Origin: CAYLLT01 sp964591605
Lineage (GTDB): Bacteria > Planctomycetota > Phycisphaerae > UBA1845 > PWPN01
Direction of reading: 5' to 3'
Assembly (NCBI GenBank): GCA_964591605.1
Contig: CAZQEN010000052.1
Coordinates: forward strand, 1-28,909
Length of the DNA: 28,909 nucleotides
Numbering within the stretch: the first letter of the stretch is position 1; every line of letters begins with the position of its first letter. Of the stretch, positions 1 through 11,000 are shown one piece after another. A program made the position numbers and the translations under genes. The notes beneath the pieces were generated by a model. That model was given only the letters and a program-made list of their open reading frames with translations, was not told the origin of the DNA and did not search any database.

Positions 1-2397
1 ACCCCCACCGGTGAGCGACATCGACAGCATCTCCGTGTCAATCACGTCGAGATGGCCATCGATCGGGCGCGTACCGGGGTATTGAGTCGAATCGTCAGAC
101 GGGTTCGCGCGCTGCACACTGGCCGGTCCGAACAGAACCAGATTGGTATCGCGCACGCAGTCGAGACTGGTGTCAACGCCGACCAAGGCACCGGTGGGCA
201 TGTTGTCGTTGCCTGCCGGGGTCGTGTCCACCCAGTGTGCACCCGGTCCGCCGTCAGCACAGGGCTGGTCGGGCTGGCAGGTGGTCGGGTCACAAATCGT
301 GCCCTCGCCCTGGAACTGACCGCCCTGGGCCTCGCACTCCACGCTTGTGGTGACGATGCAGGCACCGCCCTGGGCCGTGAGGCAGCAGGCGCCGGGCTGC
401 GGGAAGGGATCATGTCGCGCCGAGACCAGGTTGCCGACATGGATCCCCTGGCCCGCGATGGGCGAGGTGTAGAGCGGGATACAGATGTTGACGGGATGGA
501 AGTACATCCTGTTGGGCGGCACGCAGTCGATGACCGCCTGCACGCGCAGCGCCGTCTGGTTGTAGAGTTTCTGGGTGCCCGTATCGATCTCGAAAAACAC
601 ATCGAAGAAGCTGTCTGCCAGCGTCGGATCGCCCGCCTGTTCGGCGATGGCGCCCCGCGTGGCGGCCAGCGGGATCGCGCCGAGGCCGGCGCCGGCGGTC
701 AGGGTCATCCCACTGCCGGTGAGCGACATCGACAGCATCTCTGTATCGATGACGTCCAGGTGCCCGTCGATCGGGCGCGTACCGGGGTACTGAGCTGAAT
801 CGTCCGACGGGCTCGCTCGCTGCACGGTGGCCGGTCCGAACAGGACCAGGTTGGTATCGCGCACGCAGTCGAGGTTGGTGTCGATGCCGACCAGGGCACC
901 GGTGGGCATGTTGTCGTTGCCTGCCGGCGTGGTGTCCACCCAGTGCGGCCCCGGGCCGCCATCCGAGCACGGCTCGTCGGGGGCACAGGTGGTGGCGGTG
1001 CAGAGGGTGCCCTCACCCTGGAACTGGCCGCCCTGCTGCTCGCACTCCACGCTGGTCATCACGACGCACGCGCCGCCCTGTTCCGTCAGGCAGCAGGCGC
1101 CCGGCTGCGGGAAGGGATCATGCCGGGCCGAGACCAGGTTGCCCACAGGTACACCCTGGCCCGGGATCGGGGAGGTGTACAGCGGAATGCAGATATTTAC
1201 CGGGTGGAAGTACATGCGGTTGGGGGGTACGCAGTCGATGACCGCCTGCACCCGGAGCGCGGTCTGGTTATAGAGCTTCTGGCTGCCCGTATCGATCTCG
1301 AAGAACACGTCGAAGAAGCTGTCGGCCAGTGTCGGATCACCCGTCTGCTCAGCGATGGCGCCCTTCGTGGCGGCCAGCGGGATTGCGCCCAGTCCGGCGC
1401 CGGCAGTCAAAGTGACCGCGCCGTCCGTGAGGGACATCGACAGCATCTCCGTATCGATGACGTCCATGTGGCCGTCGACCGGTCGGGTACCGGCATAATT
1501 GGCCGAATCATCGCTCGGGCTGGCGCGCTGGATCGTGGCCGGACCAAACAGGACCAGGTTGGTGTCGCGCACGCAGTCGTTATTGGTGTCGATGCCGACC
1601 AGGGCGCCGGTAGGCATGTTGTCGTTGCCCGCCGGCGTGGTGTCCACCCAGTGCGGCCCCGGTCCGCCATCGGAGCACGGCTGGTCCGGAGCGCAGGTGT
1701 CAGGAGTGCAGGTTGATCCTTCTCCCTGGAACTCACCGCCCGCTGCCTCGCACTCGACGCCGGTCATGTGGGTGCACTCGACGCCCAGACAGCAGGCGCC
1801 TGGTTGCGGGTAGGGATCATGCCGGGCTGAGACGAGGTTGGCGACAAGAACTCCCTGGCCCGGAATCGGCGAAGTGTAGAGCGGGATGCAGATGCCGGTC
1901 GGGTGGAAGTAGAGCCGGTTGGGCGGCACGCAGTCGATCACAGCCTGGACGCGCAGCGGCGTCTGGTTGTACACGCGGTTTCCACCGCCCAGATCGACTT
2001 CGAAGAAAACGTCGAAGAAGCTGTCGGCCTGGGTGGGATCACCCGGCTGCTCCGCGATGTTGCCCTTGGAGGCCGCGAGCGGAATCGCCCCGAGTCCGGC
2101 GCCGGCGGTCAGGGTGACCGCACCGTTCGTGAGGGACATGGACGCCATCTCCGTGTCGATCACGTCGAGGTGGCCGTCGATGGGGCGGGTGCCGGGGTAC
2201 TGACTCGAGTCATCCATCGGGTTCGTGCGGTTCACACTGGCCGGTCCGAACAGGACGAGGTTGGTGTCGCGCACGCAGTCGAGGTTGGTGTCGATGCCGA
2301 CGAGAGCGCCGGTGGGCATCACATCGCCGCCGGCCGGAGTGGTATCCACCCAGTGCGGGCCGGGTCCGCCGTCCTGGCAGGGCTGATCGTTGCAGCC
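1..2397 (-). repeat. tandem 702-708 bp coding repeats (3 full + 1 partial)
   Basis: The anchor peptide HWVDTTPAG recurs with its coding end near positions 2352, 1650, 942 and 234. The spacings are 702, 708 and 708 bp, all multiples of three. Each unit carries CxDGGPGxHWVDTTPAG, GALVGIDTNxDCVRDTNLV, a QADSFFDVFFE-type segment, CVPPNR and a Cys-rich PGACCL block. Copies are very similar at DNA level. The fourth copy runs off the window. Confidence 0.9.
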
Positions 2398-3762
2398 GGG
2401 AATCAGGGTGTGCACACAGCCGTTCACTGTGCAGACATCATCCGTGCAGGGGTTCCCATCGTCGCAATTGGGCGGGTTGCACGGGGTGCCCGGAGTGACG
2501 AGATCCATGCGGCTGGGGCCGCTGGACGGAATCCAGCTCTGTCCGCCGTCGATGCTGAGCTCGGTAAAGATGTCGAAGAAGCTGTCGATCTGGAAGTTGC
2601 CGCCGGGAAGCTGGGTGATGGCGACTTTCCCCAGCGAAGGCAGCGTTGGGCTTTCACGGATCATGAGACCGGGTGGCAGACCGCCGCCCTGGATGTCCAA
2701 CTGGAGCATCTCGGTCTCGAACATGTACCTGCTCGGGCTGACCGGCGTCGGCGGGTGCACCATCACGCCGACCTGGCAGAAGGCGTTGATGTGTACGGAG
2801 CTGAGGCCGCCGTCAGGGGAGAAGTCCGCCTGGACGAACGAGGCGAAGTTGTGCGTCGCCGGGGGGCCGCCCGGAGGGGGTGGGGGCTGGCAGCCGGCGA
2901 AACGCTCGTGCTGCGGCTGGCTCATGAGGTACTGGGTGCCGTACTGCTGGTGGAGCGGCTGGAGCGTCTGCACGTACGCGCTTTCCTGAGGCGGCAGGCA
3001 GGGTGTGGGCGCGGTCGCGCCGGTATTCTCGCAGGCATCGCCGCGGCCGTTGCCATTTGTATCTTCCTGGCCGGGGTTCGGCGTGAGCGGGCAGTTGTCA
3101 ACGTCATCACCGATGCCATCACCGTCAGCGTCGGGGACCAGTGGAGCCCCTTCCACAACCACGTTGTCCACCCGGTTGGTGCCGGTTGCAGCGCCGCCGA
3201 CGTCGCAGCGAAGCCGGAGGTACAGGTTGGGTGCGTTGTTCGCTGCCGGGGGGAGAGGGATCGGTCCGAACGCGGAGGCCGGACTCGGGATAGTCGAACT
3301 CCAGACCACCTGATTGACGACGTAGGACATCACCGGATTGTAGATGAAGCCATCCGTGCTGAACTCGAGCGTGAAATTCGCAGGACCCGTGCCACTTCGG
3401 GTCTGGTCCCAACTAACCGTCAGGCCGGCGTAGCCGGCTGATGAAGCCCGGAACTGATAGAAATCTGCAGGGCTCCAGTTGTTCGAACTGAGCGAACGGA
3501 GAGAGCCATTTCCCGCGGGGGAAGTCCACGCCGTCGCGGTTACAACGTGGAAGCCTGTGGCCTGCGCCGTTCCGGCCTGAAGACCGCCCTCGGCCGGCAA
3601 AGGCCCGACGGTCTGGCCGGGGACATTGAAGGTCGAGATGAGCGACTCGAACGTCCACTGGGCGAGCGTGTCGCCCCGGGTTACCTGGACACCGAGGACT
3701 GCAAAGGAGGCACAGCCCACCAGACACGCCATCCCGATCCTTGCCGAGTTCAAGCGATGCAT
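1..3762 (-). CDS. secreted Cys-rich surface protein with 236-aa tandem repeats, C-terminus cut by window
   Basis: The frame is open from 3762 to the window edge (1254 codons, no stop), so the C-terminus is missing. A signal peptide is visible (MHRLNSARIG, then the hydrophobic MACLVGCASFAVLGV). Residues about 30-205 form a beta-rich N-terminal region. About residue 209 begins a thrombospondin-type-3 calcium motif (DADGDGIGDDVDNCP). One diverged repeat-like block follows, then a Cys-rich CDDGNPCTDD segment, then three full and one partial copy of a 236-residue repeat. The start at 3762 has GGAGAAGG five bases upstream; an in-frame ATG at 3777 is the alternative. It probably acts at the cell surface. 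I do not recognise a named family for the long repeat, and no enzymatic motif is visible. It lies downstream of the AraC gene on the same strand but 400 bases away, so it is probably a separate transcript. Confidence 0.85.
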   Translation of the reverse strand, partial: MHRLNSARIGMACLVGCASFAVLGVQVTRGDTLAQWTFESLISTFNVPGQTVGPLPAEGGLQAGTAQATGFHVVTATAWTSPAGNGSLRSLSSNNWSPADFYQFRASSAGYAGLTVSWDQTRSGTGPANFTLEFSTDGFIYNPVMSYVVNQVVWSSTIPSPASAFGPIPLPPAANNAPNLYLRLRCDVGGAATGTNRVDNVVVEGAPLVPDADGDGIGDDVDNCPLTPNPGQEDTNGNGRGDACENTGATAPTPCLPPQESAYVQTLQPLHQQYGTQYLMSQPQHERFAGCQPPPPPGGPPATHNFASFVQADFSPDGGLSSVHINAFCQVGVMVHPPTPVSPSRYMFETEMLQLDIQGGGLPPGLMIRESPTLPSLGKVAITQLPGGNFQIDSFFDIFTELSIDGGQSWIPSSGPSRMDLVTPGTPCNPPNCDDGNPCTDDVCTVNGCVHTLIPGCNDQPCQDGGPGPHWVDTTPAGGDVMPTGALVGIDTNLDCVRDTNLVLFGPASVNRTNPMDDSSQYPGTRPIDGHLDVIDTEMASMSLTNGAVTLTAGAGLGAIPLAASKGNIAEQPGDPTQADSFFDVFFEVDLGGGNRVYNQTPLRVQAVIDCVPPNRLYFHPTGICIPLYTSPIPGQGVLVANLVSARHDPYPQPGACCLGVECTHMTGVECEAAGGEFQGEGSTCTPDTCAPDQPCSDGGPGPHWVDTTPAGNDNMPTGALVGIDTNNDCVRDTNLVLFGPATIQRASPSDDSANYAGTRPVDGHMDVIDTEMLSMSLTDGAVTLTAGAGLGAIPLAATKGAIAEQTGDPTLADSFFDVFFEIDTGSQKLYNQTALRVQAVIDCVPPNRMYFHPVNICIPLYTSPIPGQGVPVGNLVSARHDPFPQPGACCLTEQGGACVVMTSVECEQQGGQFQGEGTLCTATTCAPDEPCSDGGPGPHWVDTTPAGNDNMPTGALVGIDTNLDCVRDTNLVLFGPATVQRASPSDDSAQYPGTRPIDGHLDVIDTEMLSMSLTGSGMTLTAGAGLGAIPLAATRGAIAEQAGDPTLADSFFDVFFEIDTGTQKLYNQTALRVQAVIDCVPPNRMYFHPVNICIPLYTSPIAGQGIHVGNLVSARHDPFPQPGACCLTAQGGACIVTTSVECEAQGGQFQGEGTICDPTTCQPDQPCADGGPGAHWVDTTPAGNDNMPTGALVGVDTSLDCVRDTNLVLFGPASVQRANPSDDSTQYPGTRPIDGHLDVIDTEMLSMSLTGGG

Positions 3763-4169
3763 CGTAGCCTTCTCCATGACTCTTCCCAGTTTCCTGCCAA
3801 AGTGCCCGGCGTCGGGTGTTTCCCCCTGCGCCTGTTCCCAGTGTCCACTGCGGATTCCAACGCAAACCGGGCAAGAGCCCGAATCGAGGCTGGGGTACTG
3901 GACAACAGGGAGCTCCGAACGCTCTGAAACATAACCCACGTCTGCGCCTGGGGCTTCTCTTAGATTGCTAATCTGCGATGGGGGCTGGGTGGGCCGACAA
4001 GCTGCCCGGGGAGACGGGTCACCGTCCGCTCCAAGTCGCTTGGGGCATGTGGGCCTGTCACCATCCCTCGCTGCGCGACGAGATGGGGTACTCGTTTCGC
4101 CAGTACCGAGTCTAAATCCTTGAAATTACAGTATTTGTTGGTCATGCGTCGGGGTCGGGAGCCGGCGGC
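3763..4169. other. intergenic region, no gene seen
   Basis: About 400 bases lie between the AraC stop and the start of the surface protein. No convincing ORF, RNA gene or strong promoter is visible. It holds the ribosome-binding site of the surface-protein gene and a small inverted repeat (AGATT-GCT-AATCT, 3962-3974) of unknown meaning. Confidence 0.5.
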
Positions 4170-5021
4170 TCACGCCTGAGCCAGCTCGGCCTGGAGACGC
4201 TTGACCCGCTCGGCCACCAGCAGGGGCAGGGCCACCACGATGGGGGGGTCGGTCAGTTCGGGAGGCCGCAGTTGGATGCGCGCCGACGTGGCGATGCCCG
4301 GCTCGCCGGGGGTCTCCGACAGGCACATCGCGCCCACCCGGAGGCTGGCGAAGTCCGGAGCCAGCAGGGACAGGATGCTCTCGACCGTCTGGAAGGCCAC
4401 GGCCGAGACGTGGGGCACTTCCCGCGAGACGGGGCCCATCGTGAATTCCCCTGCTCCTCGGCGGACGGCGCAGATCGGCGGAAATGACTGGGGGATCGCG
4501 GTTGGAAAGAGGCCGACGAACACGGGCCCGCATGGCTCCGGGGCCTCGATCCAGCCGTGGAGGAGGGGTTCGTGGTCGCCGCAGCATTTGTGGGTCATGA
4601 TGAACTCAAGACAGGCGCGCAGCTCGTCGCCGGACTCGTCGGCCCGGACCAGTTCCCGAAACCGCATCGGCGCAATGCCCACGAACTCGTTGAACAGCGT
4701 CGTGAAGGTTCCGAGGCTGTTGTATCCGACGTCCATGCAGACTTCGGTGATCCGCCGGTCGGTGGTCAGGAGGAGCCGCTTGGCGGCGGCCATGCGCAGG
4801 GCGGCCAGGAAACGGGCGGGGGAGATGCCCGTCACCTCACTGAAGACGCGGCTGAAGTGGAAGGGGCTCATGCACGCCGTCCGGGCCAGGTCAGCCAGCG
4901 CGAGCGGCTCAGCGAACCGCTCGTGCATCGTGAGGATGGCCTGCTGCACCCCCTCGCGATGGGCGGTGGTCGTGCTGAGGCGGTGTCCGCGCTGCTCCGA
5001 ATCGTTCTGTACAGTCTGCAT
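4170..5021 (-). CDS. AraC-family transcriptional regulator, coupled to PKSE
   Basis: This 283-residue protein has its double helix-turn-helix at the N-terminus (residues about 25-123, including LADLARTACMSPFHFSRVF and ITEVCMDVGYNSLGTFTTLF). The remaining 160 residues form an unrecognised effector domain. This order is the reverse of classical AraC. The frame is open well upstream, but the chosen ATG at 5021 begins five bases after the PKSE stop codon. Its ribosome-binding site (GGGAGG) lies inside the last PKSE codons, which indicates translational coupling. It is therefore a likely pathway-specific regulator of the polyketide operon. The effector is unknown; sensing of the product is inference. 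Confidence 0.85.
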   Translation of the reverse strand: MQTVQNDSEQRGHRLSTTTAHREGVQQAILTMHERFAEPLALADLARTACMSPFHFSRVFSEVTGISPARFLAALRMAAAKRLLLTTDRRITEVCMDVGYNSLGTFTTLFNEFVGIAPMRFRELVRADESGDELRACLEFIMTHKCCGDHEPLLHGWIEAPEPCGPVFVGLFPTAIPQSFPPICAVRRGAGEFTMGPVSREVPHVSAVAFQTVESILSLLAPDFASLRVGAMCLSETPGEPGIATSARIQLRPPELTDPPIVVALPLLVAERVKRLQAELAQA

Positions 5022-5026
5022 GGTGC

Positions 5027-8000
5027 CTATTCCTCCCATTCGCAATGGCCCGCGTAGGGCTTGAGGGCTTCGAGAAGCTCTGTCGGGACATCCGTGTGTA
5101 CGAGGTGGTCGCCGTCGCGGCGCATACAGGCCACGACTTGTACGCCTCTGGCCACGGTCACGGGCCGGCCGTTCTCGACGCGCAGATACTCGAAAGCCAG
5201 CTTGAGGCGATTGCCTTTCCTGGCTTTCAGGCTCATGCGGATGAGAAGCTCGTCGAACGCGGCCACCTCGACCGCGAAACGGCAGGAGACGCGCACGGTC
5301 ACCAGGCGCAGATCCTGGCGGAGCTGGGCCAGGACCCCCGGTGCGTGCTCGCGCAGGAACAGTTCGCGGCAACGGCCCTGCCAGCTCAGGTAGTTCACGT
5401 AGTAAACATTGCCGAGCAGATTCGTGTCTTCGAACGTGACCACGTGGCGGTATTCGTAGGCCTTCGGAGATCTGGAAGAATCGTCGAGTCGGCCTGGGCG
5501 GGCGGCTTCACGCGGTGACGCCAATGGCTTGCTCAGAACCGTGGCGATGAGCGGGTGCTCATGGCCCTGCACCTGTAACAGGTACGCGGCCGCCCGCGCC
5601 GCGCCGACGGAAATGATGTGCGGTTCGACGGGGCGGGCCGAGCCGTTGCGTCTGGCCGGATGCGTGCGAAGGGTGAGCGGCGTATCCGGCGGGAGGCCGG
5701 CTTTCTTCATGGATTCGAGCACGGTCCAGACGCGTGTGGCGGCCGTGTCGAAGCCGTCGCCCGTGATCTGGCACATCTGCTGAGCCAGTCGGCACCCGGG
5801 CGAACCCAGGAGTGCTTCCCAGTCAGACGGAGCCCGTGAGACGACCGGCTCGAGATCGCAGCCCAGGAGTCCCTCACCGGAAACGCCCAGGAGCAGACCC
5901 TCGCCGTAGGCGAACGTGACGGAGCGATCGCGAGTGCTGGCGGGCTCGGGTTTTCCGTCGGGTCGGTAGGTGACGGGCGCAGCGCTCCCTGCAGCCGCGG
6001 TTGGGCAGGGTTCGGCGACCTGGGTTGAGAGGAACTCGCGTTTGAGGGCGTCGGCCTGGTCGCTGTCCCGGGCGCCGGTCTGGCCGATGACGACATCGAG
6101 GTATCGGCCATTGAAAACGCGGAACAGTTCTCGCTCCAGGTAGGGCCGCAGAAGCGGCGGTGACCAGGACGTGTGCTTTTTCAGCGGCTGAGTGGCCTTA
6201 AGGTGCAGGCCCAGCCAGGACTCGACGACGGTGCCGTCAGAATCGAGCAGGTCCAGGTCGTAAATGAACAGATCGCCGCGTCTCTGGCGTTCGACGGCCC
6301 GGACACGGCAGGGACCGCGCGCGGGACAGGCAATGCGGATCCGGTCGACTGAAACGGGCAGCACAACCTTGTGCGGGATGCACGCCTGCACCGCGTGGAG
6401 GGCCGCGTCGCGCACGCCGGGATCACCCAGGCGGCGTTCAGCGGGGTGGGGGCTGGCGAACCACTCAATGGTGCCGTTGCCGGCGATGTCCGCGAGACAC
6501 CGGGCCGCGCTCAGTTGGCGGTAGCCCTCCAGGCGCTGGAAGCGGCCTTTCTGGAACAGATGCTCGCCGTAGAGGTCCCTGGCCGGAAGCAGCGGCAGAC
6601 GGCCAGCGTCTGGATCACCAGCGAAACCCGGATTTCGGATTTCGGATGGCGAATTGGGTTGCGGCTTGGGTGTCGTCGCACGATCGGCAACCGGCCATCC
6701 GCCCTCCGCCACGCTCAGGTCAAACCGACAGGTGGCCCGGAAATGATCGATCTGAAAATCGGTCTGGCTGGTGCGGAGGACGACTTCCACGCAGCCCGGC
6801 TGGCGGACCAGCGCTGCGACGCGCAGCGTGGTGACCTGGTCTTCGGGGACGATCACCGGGCGAAGGAACTCGACGTGCTCGAACGCCGGCAACCGGTCGC
6901 AGACGGTCAAGGCGCCGGCCGCCTGGGCCATGGCCTCCAGGCCCATGACGGCCGGGAACAGCCGGTCGGCCCCGAGCACGTGGTCGTTCATGTACGGATC
7001 CGAGCCGTTCGAGAGCCGGGAATCGACGACCAGCTCGACGCCGGGGTAGTAGACCCTCTGGTCCTCGAGGAACCGGCCGCGCGGGAGAGCGGGGGCGTCC
7101 AGCCGGAGGGTGGGCGGCGCGCCCATGCGGCCCGAGACGATGACGCAGGGGGCAGCGCTCTCGCGCAGCAGGCGTCGGAGCACGGCCACGCCCTGGTCGG
7201 GGGTGATCGGCGTGATTCCCTCCTCAAGGAGGGCGCCGACGCGGCCGAGGCGTTCGCCCATGCCCACGCCCGACCAGATGGACCAGTCCAGGCAGAGGCA
7301 CCGACACCCCGGATGCCCGTCGCCGAACCGCCGGGTGAGACGCCCGAGCCACTCGTTGGCCACGGCGTAATCGGCCTCACCGCGGAATCCCGTCCGCGAG
7401 ATGAGCGAGCCGAAGGTGATCAGCAGTCGGAGGCGGCCGGCATCGAGCCCGGCCAGGACGTTGCGCAGGCCCTGGACCTTCGGGGCGAGCGTCCGCAGGA
7501 AGGCGGGCTCATCCAGGTCGCGAATCAAGCGGGGTGTGTTGTTCCCGGCGCCGTGCAGCACCGCGGTGATGGGGCCCAGTTCTCGCTCGATGACGGCGAT
7601 GCCTCGGGTGACGGCGGCGGCATCGAGCACGTCCGCGGTGGCATAGTGAAAACGCACACCGGCGGCGGCGAGCCGCTCCAGGTTCGCCGACAACTCGGCG
7701 TCGGAAGCCGGGCTCGAGCGGCCCAGGATCCCCAGGCGGGCTCCGGAGTCGCGGGCCAGGGCCAGCGCACATTCCGCGGCGATCCCCTTTCCTCCGCCGG
7801 TCACGAGCAGGACGTCGCCCCTGGAGAGCGGCAGCGGACCGGGATGGTCTGACTCGCTCAGGACGCGCAACCTGGGCTCATACCGGCAGCCCTGCGCGTC
7901 GTAGCGGGCCTCGCCGTAGCCTCCGGCCGATGCCGCCTCCTCCAGGACCCATGTGGCAGCTTCGGGATGTGTGAACGGAACGTCCACCACACAGATGTTC

Positions 8001-11000
8001 AGCTCCGGCGCTTCGAGGCAGAGGCTCCGGGCGAATGCCGCGGCGCCTCCGTCCTGCTGGACCAGCACAAAGCTCGCGGCCCCCGGTGCGCCCAGGACTC
8101 TTCGGACACCTTCCAACAGGAGGGGAATACATTGCTCATCCGGATCGGCCGGCAGGCAGACGATCGCGCCGCCGCCCGGCGCATGGGCAAAGGCCGACGC
8201 CAGCCCGGCCGCAAGCGGATGCCCCGGCGGAGCGGTGACGGACCAGGTGCCCTCGGGTGAGCGATGCTCGCGGGTGGAGGGTTGCCGCGGACATTTCTGC
8301 CAGTCCACCGTGAAGGCCCGGACCCACGTGTCGACGCCCGGCGGAATCCGCGCCGGCTCGGTCTGGCGGGCCGAGGGCGCTGTGCCGCGCAACTGGTCGA
8401 GGCTCCCGGCCGCCTGGCCGACCGTGGCCTGGGCGAACTCAGTGGGCGAGGACGGGCGGGGGAGCCCCAGCCGCCGTGCCGACTCGGCGATGATCTGCCC
8501 GACACTGATCGAGTTGAGATGCAGATCGCGGAGGAGGTGATCCGACTCTCGGATGCTCTGTGCGGGCAATTCGAGTCGTTCCTCCAGCACCTGCCGGAGC
8601 ACGTCCAGGGCTGATTGCCGTTTGTCGATCGCCGGTTGCCGATGGTCCGATGCTGCGCCGGCCGCGGGGGTGTCGACCTTCGGTTCCTCGATTTCCGGAT
8701 CGTCATCCGGCATAGCGGCAATTGGCAACGGGTCGTCGGCAACGCTCTCGCAGGGATTCGCGAAGAATCGCAGCGGCCTGTCGAGGTCGAACGGGCGGCA
8801 GAAGCGGTCCGCGAAAAGCCGGCTCACCTGAACCGGCAGGCCCAGCACGAACGCGGCGCCCACCGCATGCAGCAGGCCGCGAAGGGATGTGCCGCCGACC
8901 TCCAGGGAAATGACCGGAACCCGGCTGTGGGCGGCTATCAGGCGGTTGAGCACCTCGCCCGCGCCGACCTCGATGAAGAGGTCGGTGTCGGCGACCAGCG
9001 CATGGGCGGCCGTGCTGAAGAGCACCGGCGAGACCACCTGGCGGCACAGCAGATCGCGCAGGTCGGCCTGCGGGTCGAGGACCCCGCCGGTGACCGTGGA
9101 GACCACTGTTCTGTGCAGAGGGACAAAGGATATGCCTTCGAGCTGTTTGTCGAGCACGGGCACCGCATCGGCGATCAGGGGCGAATGGAAGGCGTGTGTG
9201 GTCTGCAGGACGGATGCGGTCAGGCCGCGAGCGCCGGCCCGCCGGACGAGCTCGTCGATGGCGGCCCGATCGCCCGAGACGACGGTCTGCTGCGGCGAGT
9301 TCAGGCAGGCCAGGCAGAGCGTCGGGGCGGGCGCGTCGGCCGGCCAGGATGCGCCGACGCCGGCGATGAGCTCGCGGACCTGCTCGGCCTCTGCGCCGAT
9401 GGCCGCCATCGCGCCGGGCCGTCCGGCCCGGTCCATGGCCCGCCCGCGGGCGGCGGCGATGCGAAGGAGAGCGTCTTCATCGATAGCGCCGGCCCAGTGC
9501 AGGGCGACCAGCTCGCCGAGACTGTGACCCGCCGCGTGGCTGGCCTCGATCCCCAGGTGGGCCAGCGCGCCGAGCCCGGCCAGCGAGGCCCGCACGGTCG
9601 CGGGCTGCACGATCTCGCCCAAGAACGGCTGGTCGGGGACGGATGCGGGCACACGAGCCGGATTCGGCCATTCGTCATCGGTAGCGTTCGGGGTCCGGGG
9701 ATCGAACAGAGTCCTGACGAATCCAAACCGCCGCTCCAGCGCGCCTGCGTCGGCCGGAGGGCTACCGCCTTGACCTGGGAACAGGAAGCTCAGACGCGGC
9801 GGAAGCCGGCCGGCCCGGCCGTTCGATCCGCCGGCGACAGGGCACGCGATAAACACGCCGCTGCCGGTATCCAGGTGGCGGTTCTGCCCGCCGCGAAGGA
9901 TCGAGCGGGCCAGCTCAACGCGCTGGGCGAGTTCCTCGGGTGTGCCGGCCACGATGGCCGCGCGGGCCGGACCGGATTCCAGCGTGCCCGATAACTGTGC
10001 GGCCAGGTCTGTGAGTTCGGCCTGAGAGAGGCGGGGGGCCAGGAGCGAGATCGCGTCGAGCCGTGCGAGCAGATCGTTCCGGTCGGCCGCGCTCAGGCAC
10101 AGGACCTCCGCATCCTGCGTGCGGGCGGTGGCGGATTCTGCGGGGCTGACCCCGGTGCGGCGCGCGGGTCCGGGCGATTCGACAACGATGTGCGTGTTGA
10201 TCCCGCCGAAACCCATGGAGCTCACGCCGGCCCGCCGAGGGCGATCCGCCGGCCAGGGCATGGGGCGGTCCAGGACGGCCGGGGCCGAAGGATTGCCGGC
10301 CAGCTCGGGGTGCGGCGTCTCGCATCCGGTGGTCGGAGGCAGCAATTGCTGGTCAAGAGCCATGATCGCCTTGATCAGCCCGGCCACGCCGGCCGCGGCC
10401 TTGGTGTGGCCGATGTTGGCCTTGACCGAACCGATGAAGCATTGCGGATTTCGGATTTCGGATTTCGGATTCGCCTCATGCGCAGACATCGTCCTCTCGT
10501 CAGAACTGCAATCCGCAATCCGCAATCCGCAATCCGCGATTCGTTCGCTCCGTGCCCGTGCCAGCGCCTGGATCTCCGTCAGGTCGCCGACCGGTGTTCC
10601 CGTACCGTGGCCCTCGAAGTAGGTGACGGTGTCGATGCCGAAGCCGGCGCGCTGGTAGGCGCGCCGCAGGGCGAGCAACTGGCCCTCGACCTCGGGCCGG
10701 GTGATGCCGCCGGCGCCGTCGGAAGAGACGCCCCAGCCACGCAGAATGGCGTAGATGCGCCGGCCCTGGCGCACGGCGTCCTCGTGCCGCATGAGCACGA
10801 CAAACCCGCAGCCCTCCCCGGGCAGAAAACCGCCGGAGCGACGGTCAAACACGCGCATTTCATCACGGGCGAAGGCGCCGACCCGTGAAAAACCGACGAG
10901 TTCGAACGGGTCGAGGCTCAGATCGACGCCGCCGGCGAGGGCGACATCCAGATCACCGGACTCCAGCGCAGTGGCGGCCGAGATGACGGCCAGCAGCGAC

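Noticed and set aside
52..1716. Plus-strand open frames of about 250 codons over the repeats
   Set aside because: They recur with the 708-bp repeat only because the coding strand repeats; composition is unnatural (Arg/Gly/Ala-rich, no motifs).
1903..3441. 512-codon plus-strand open frame
   Set aside because: It is the antisense shadow of the surface-protein gene; the minus-strand frame has a signal peptide, repeats and calcium motifs.
4158..4172. Terminator hairpin at the AraC stop (GAGCCGGCGGCTC)
   Set aside because: The palindrome has a one-base centre and no U-run; the usable stem is too short to support a call.
5022..5372. Longer N-terminus for the AraC regulator
   Set aside because: The extension is a shadow of the TE domain; the ATG at 5021 has a ribosome-binding site and sits right after the PKSE stop.
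6371..7852. 493-codon plus-strand open frame inside the PKSE
   Set aside because: Antisense to the KR and DH domains, which have intact catalytic motifs.
8615..9994. 459-codon plus-strand open frame inside the PKSE
   Set aside because: Antisense to the AT domain, which has GHSLGE and HAFHS.
10441..10543. CRISPR array
   Set aside because: The units are seven-base tandem repeats in two complementary arms, without regular spacers.
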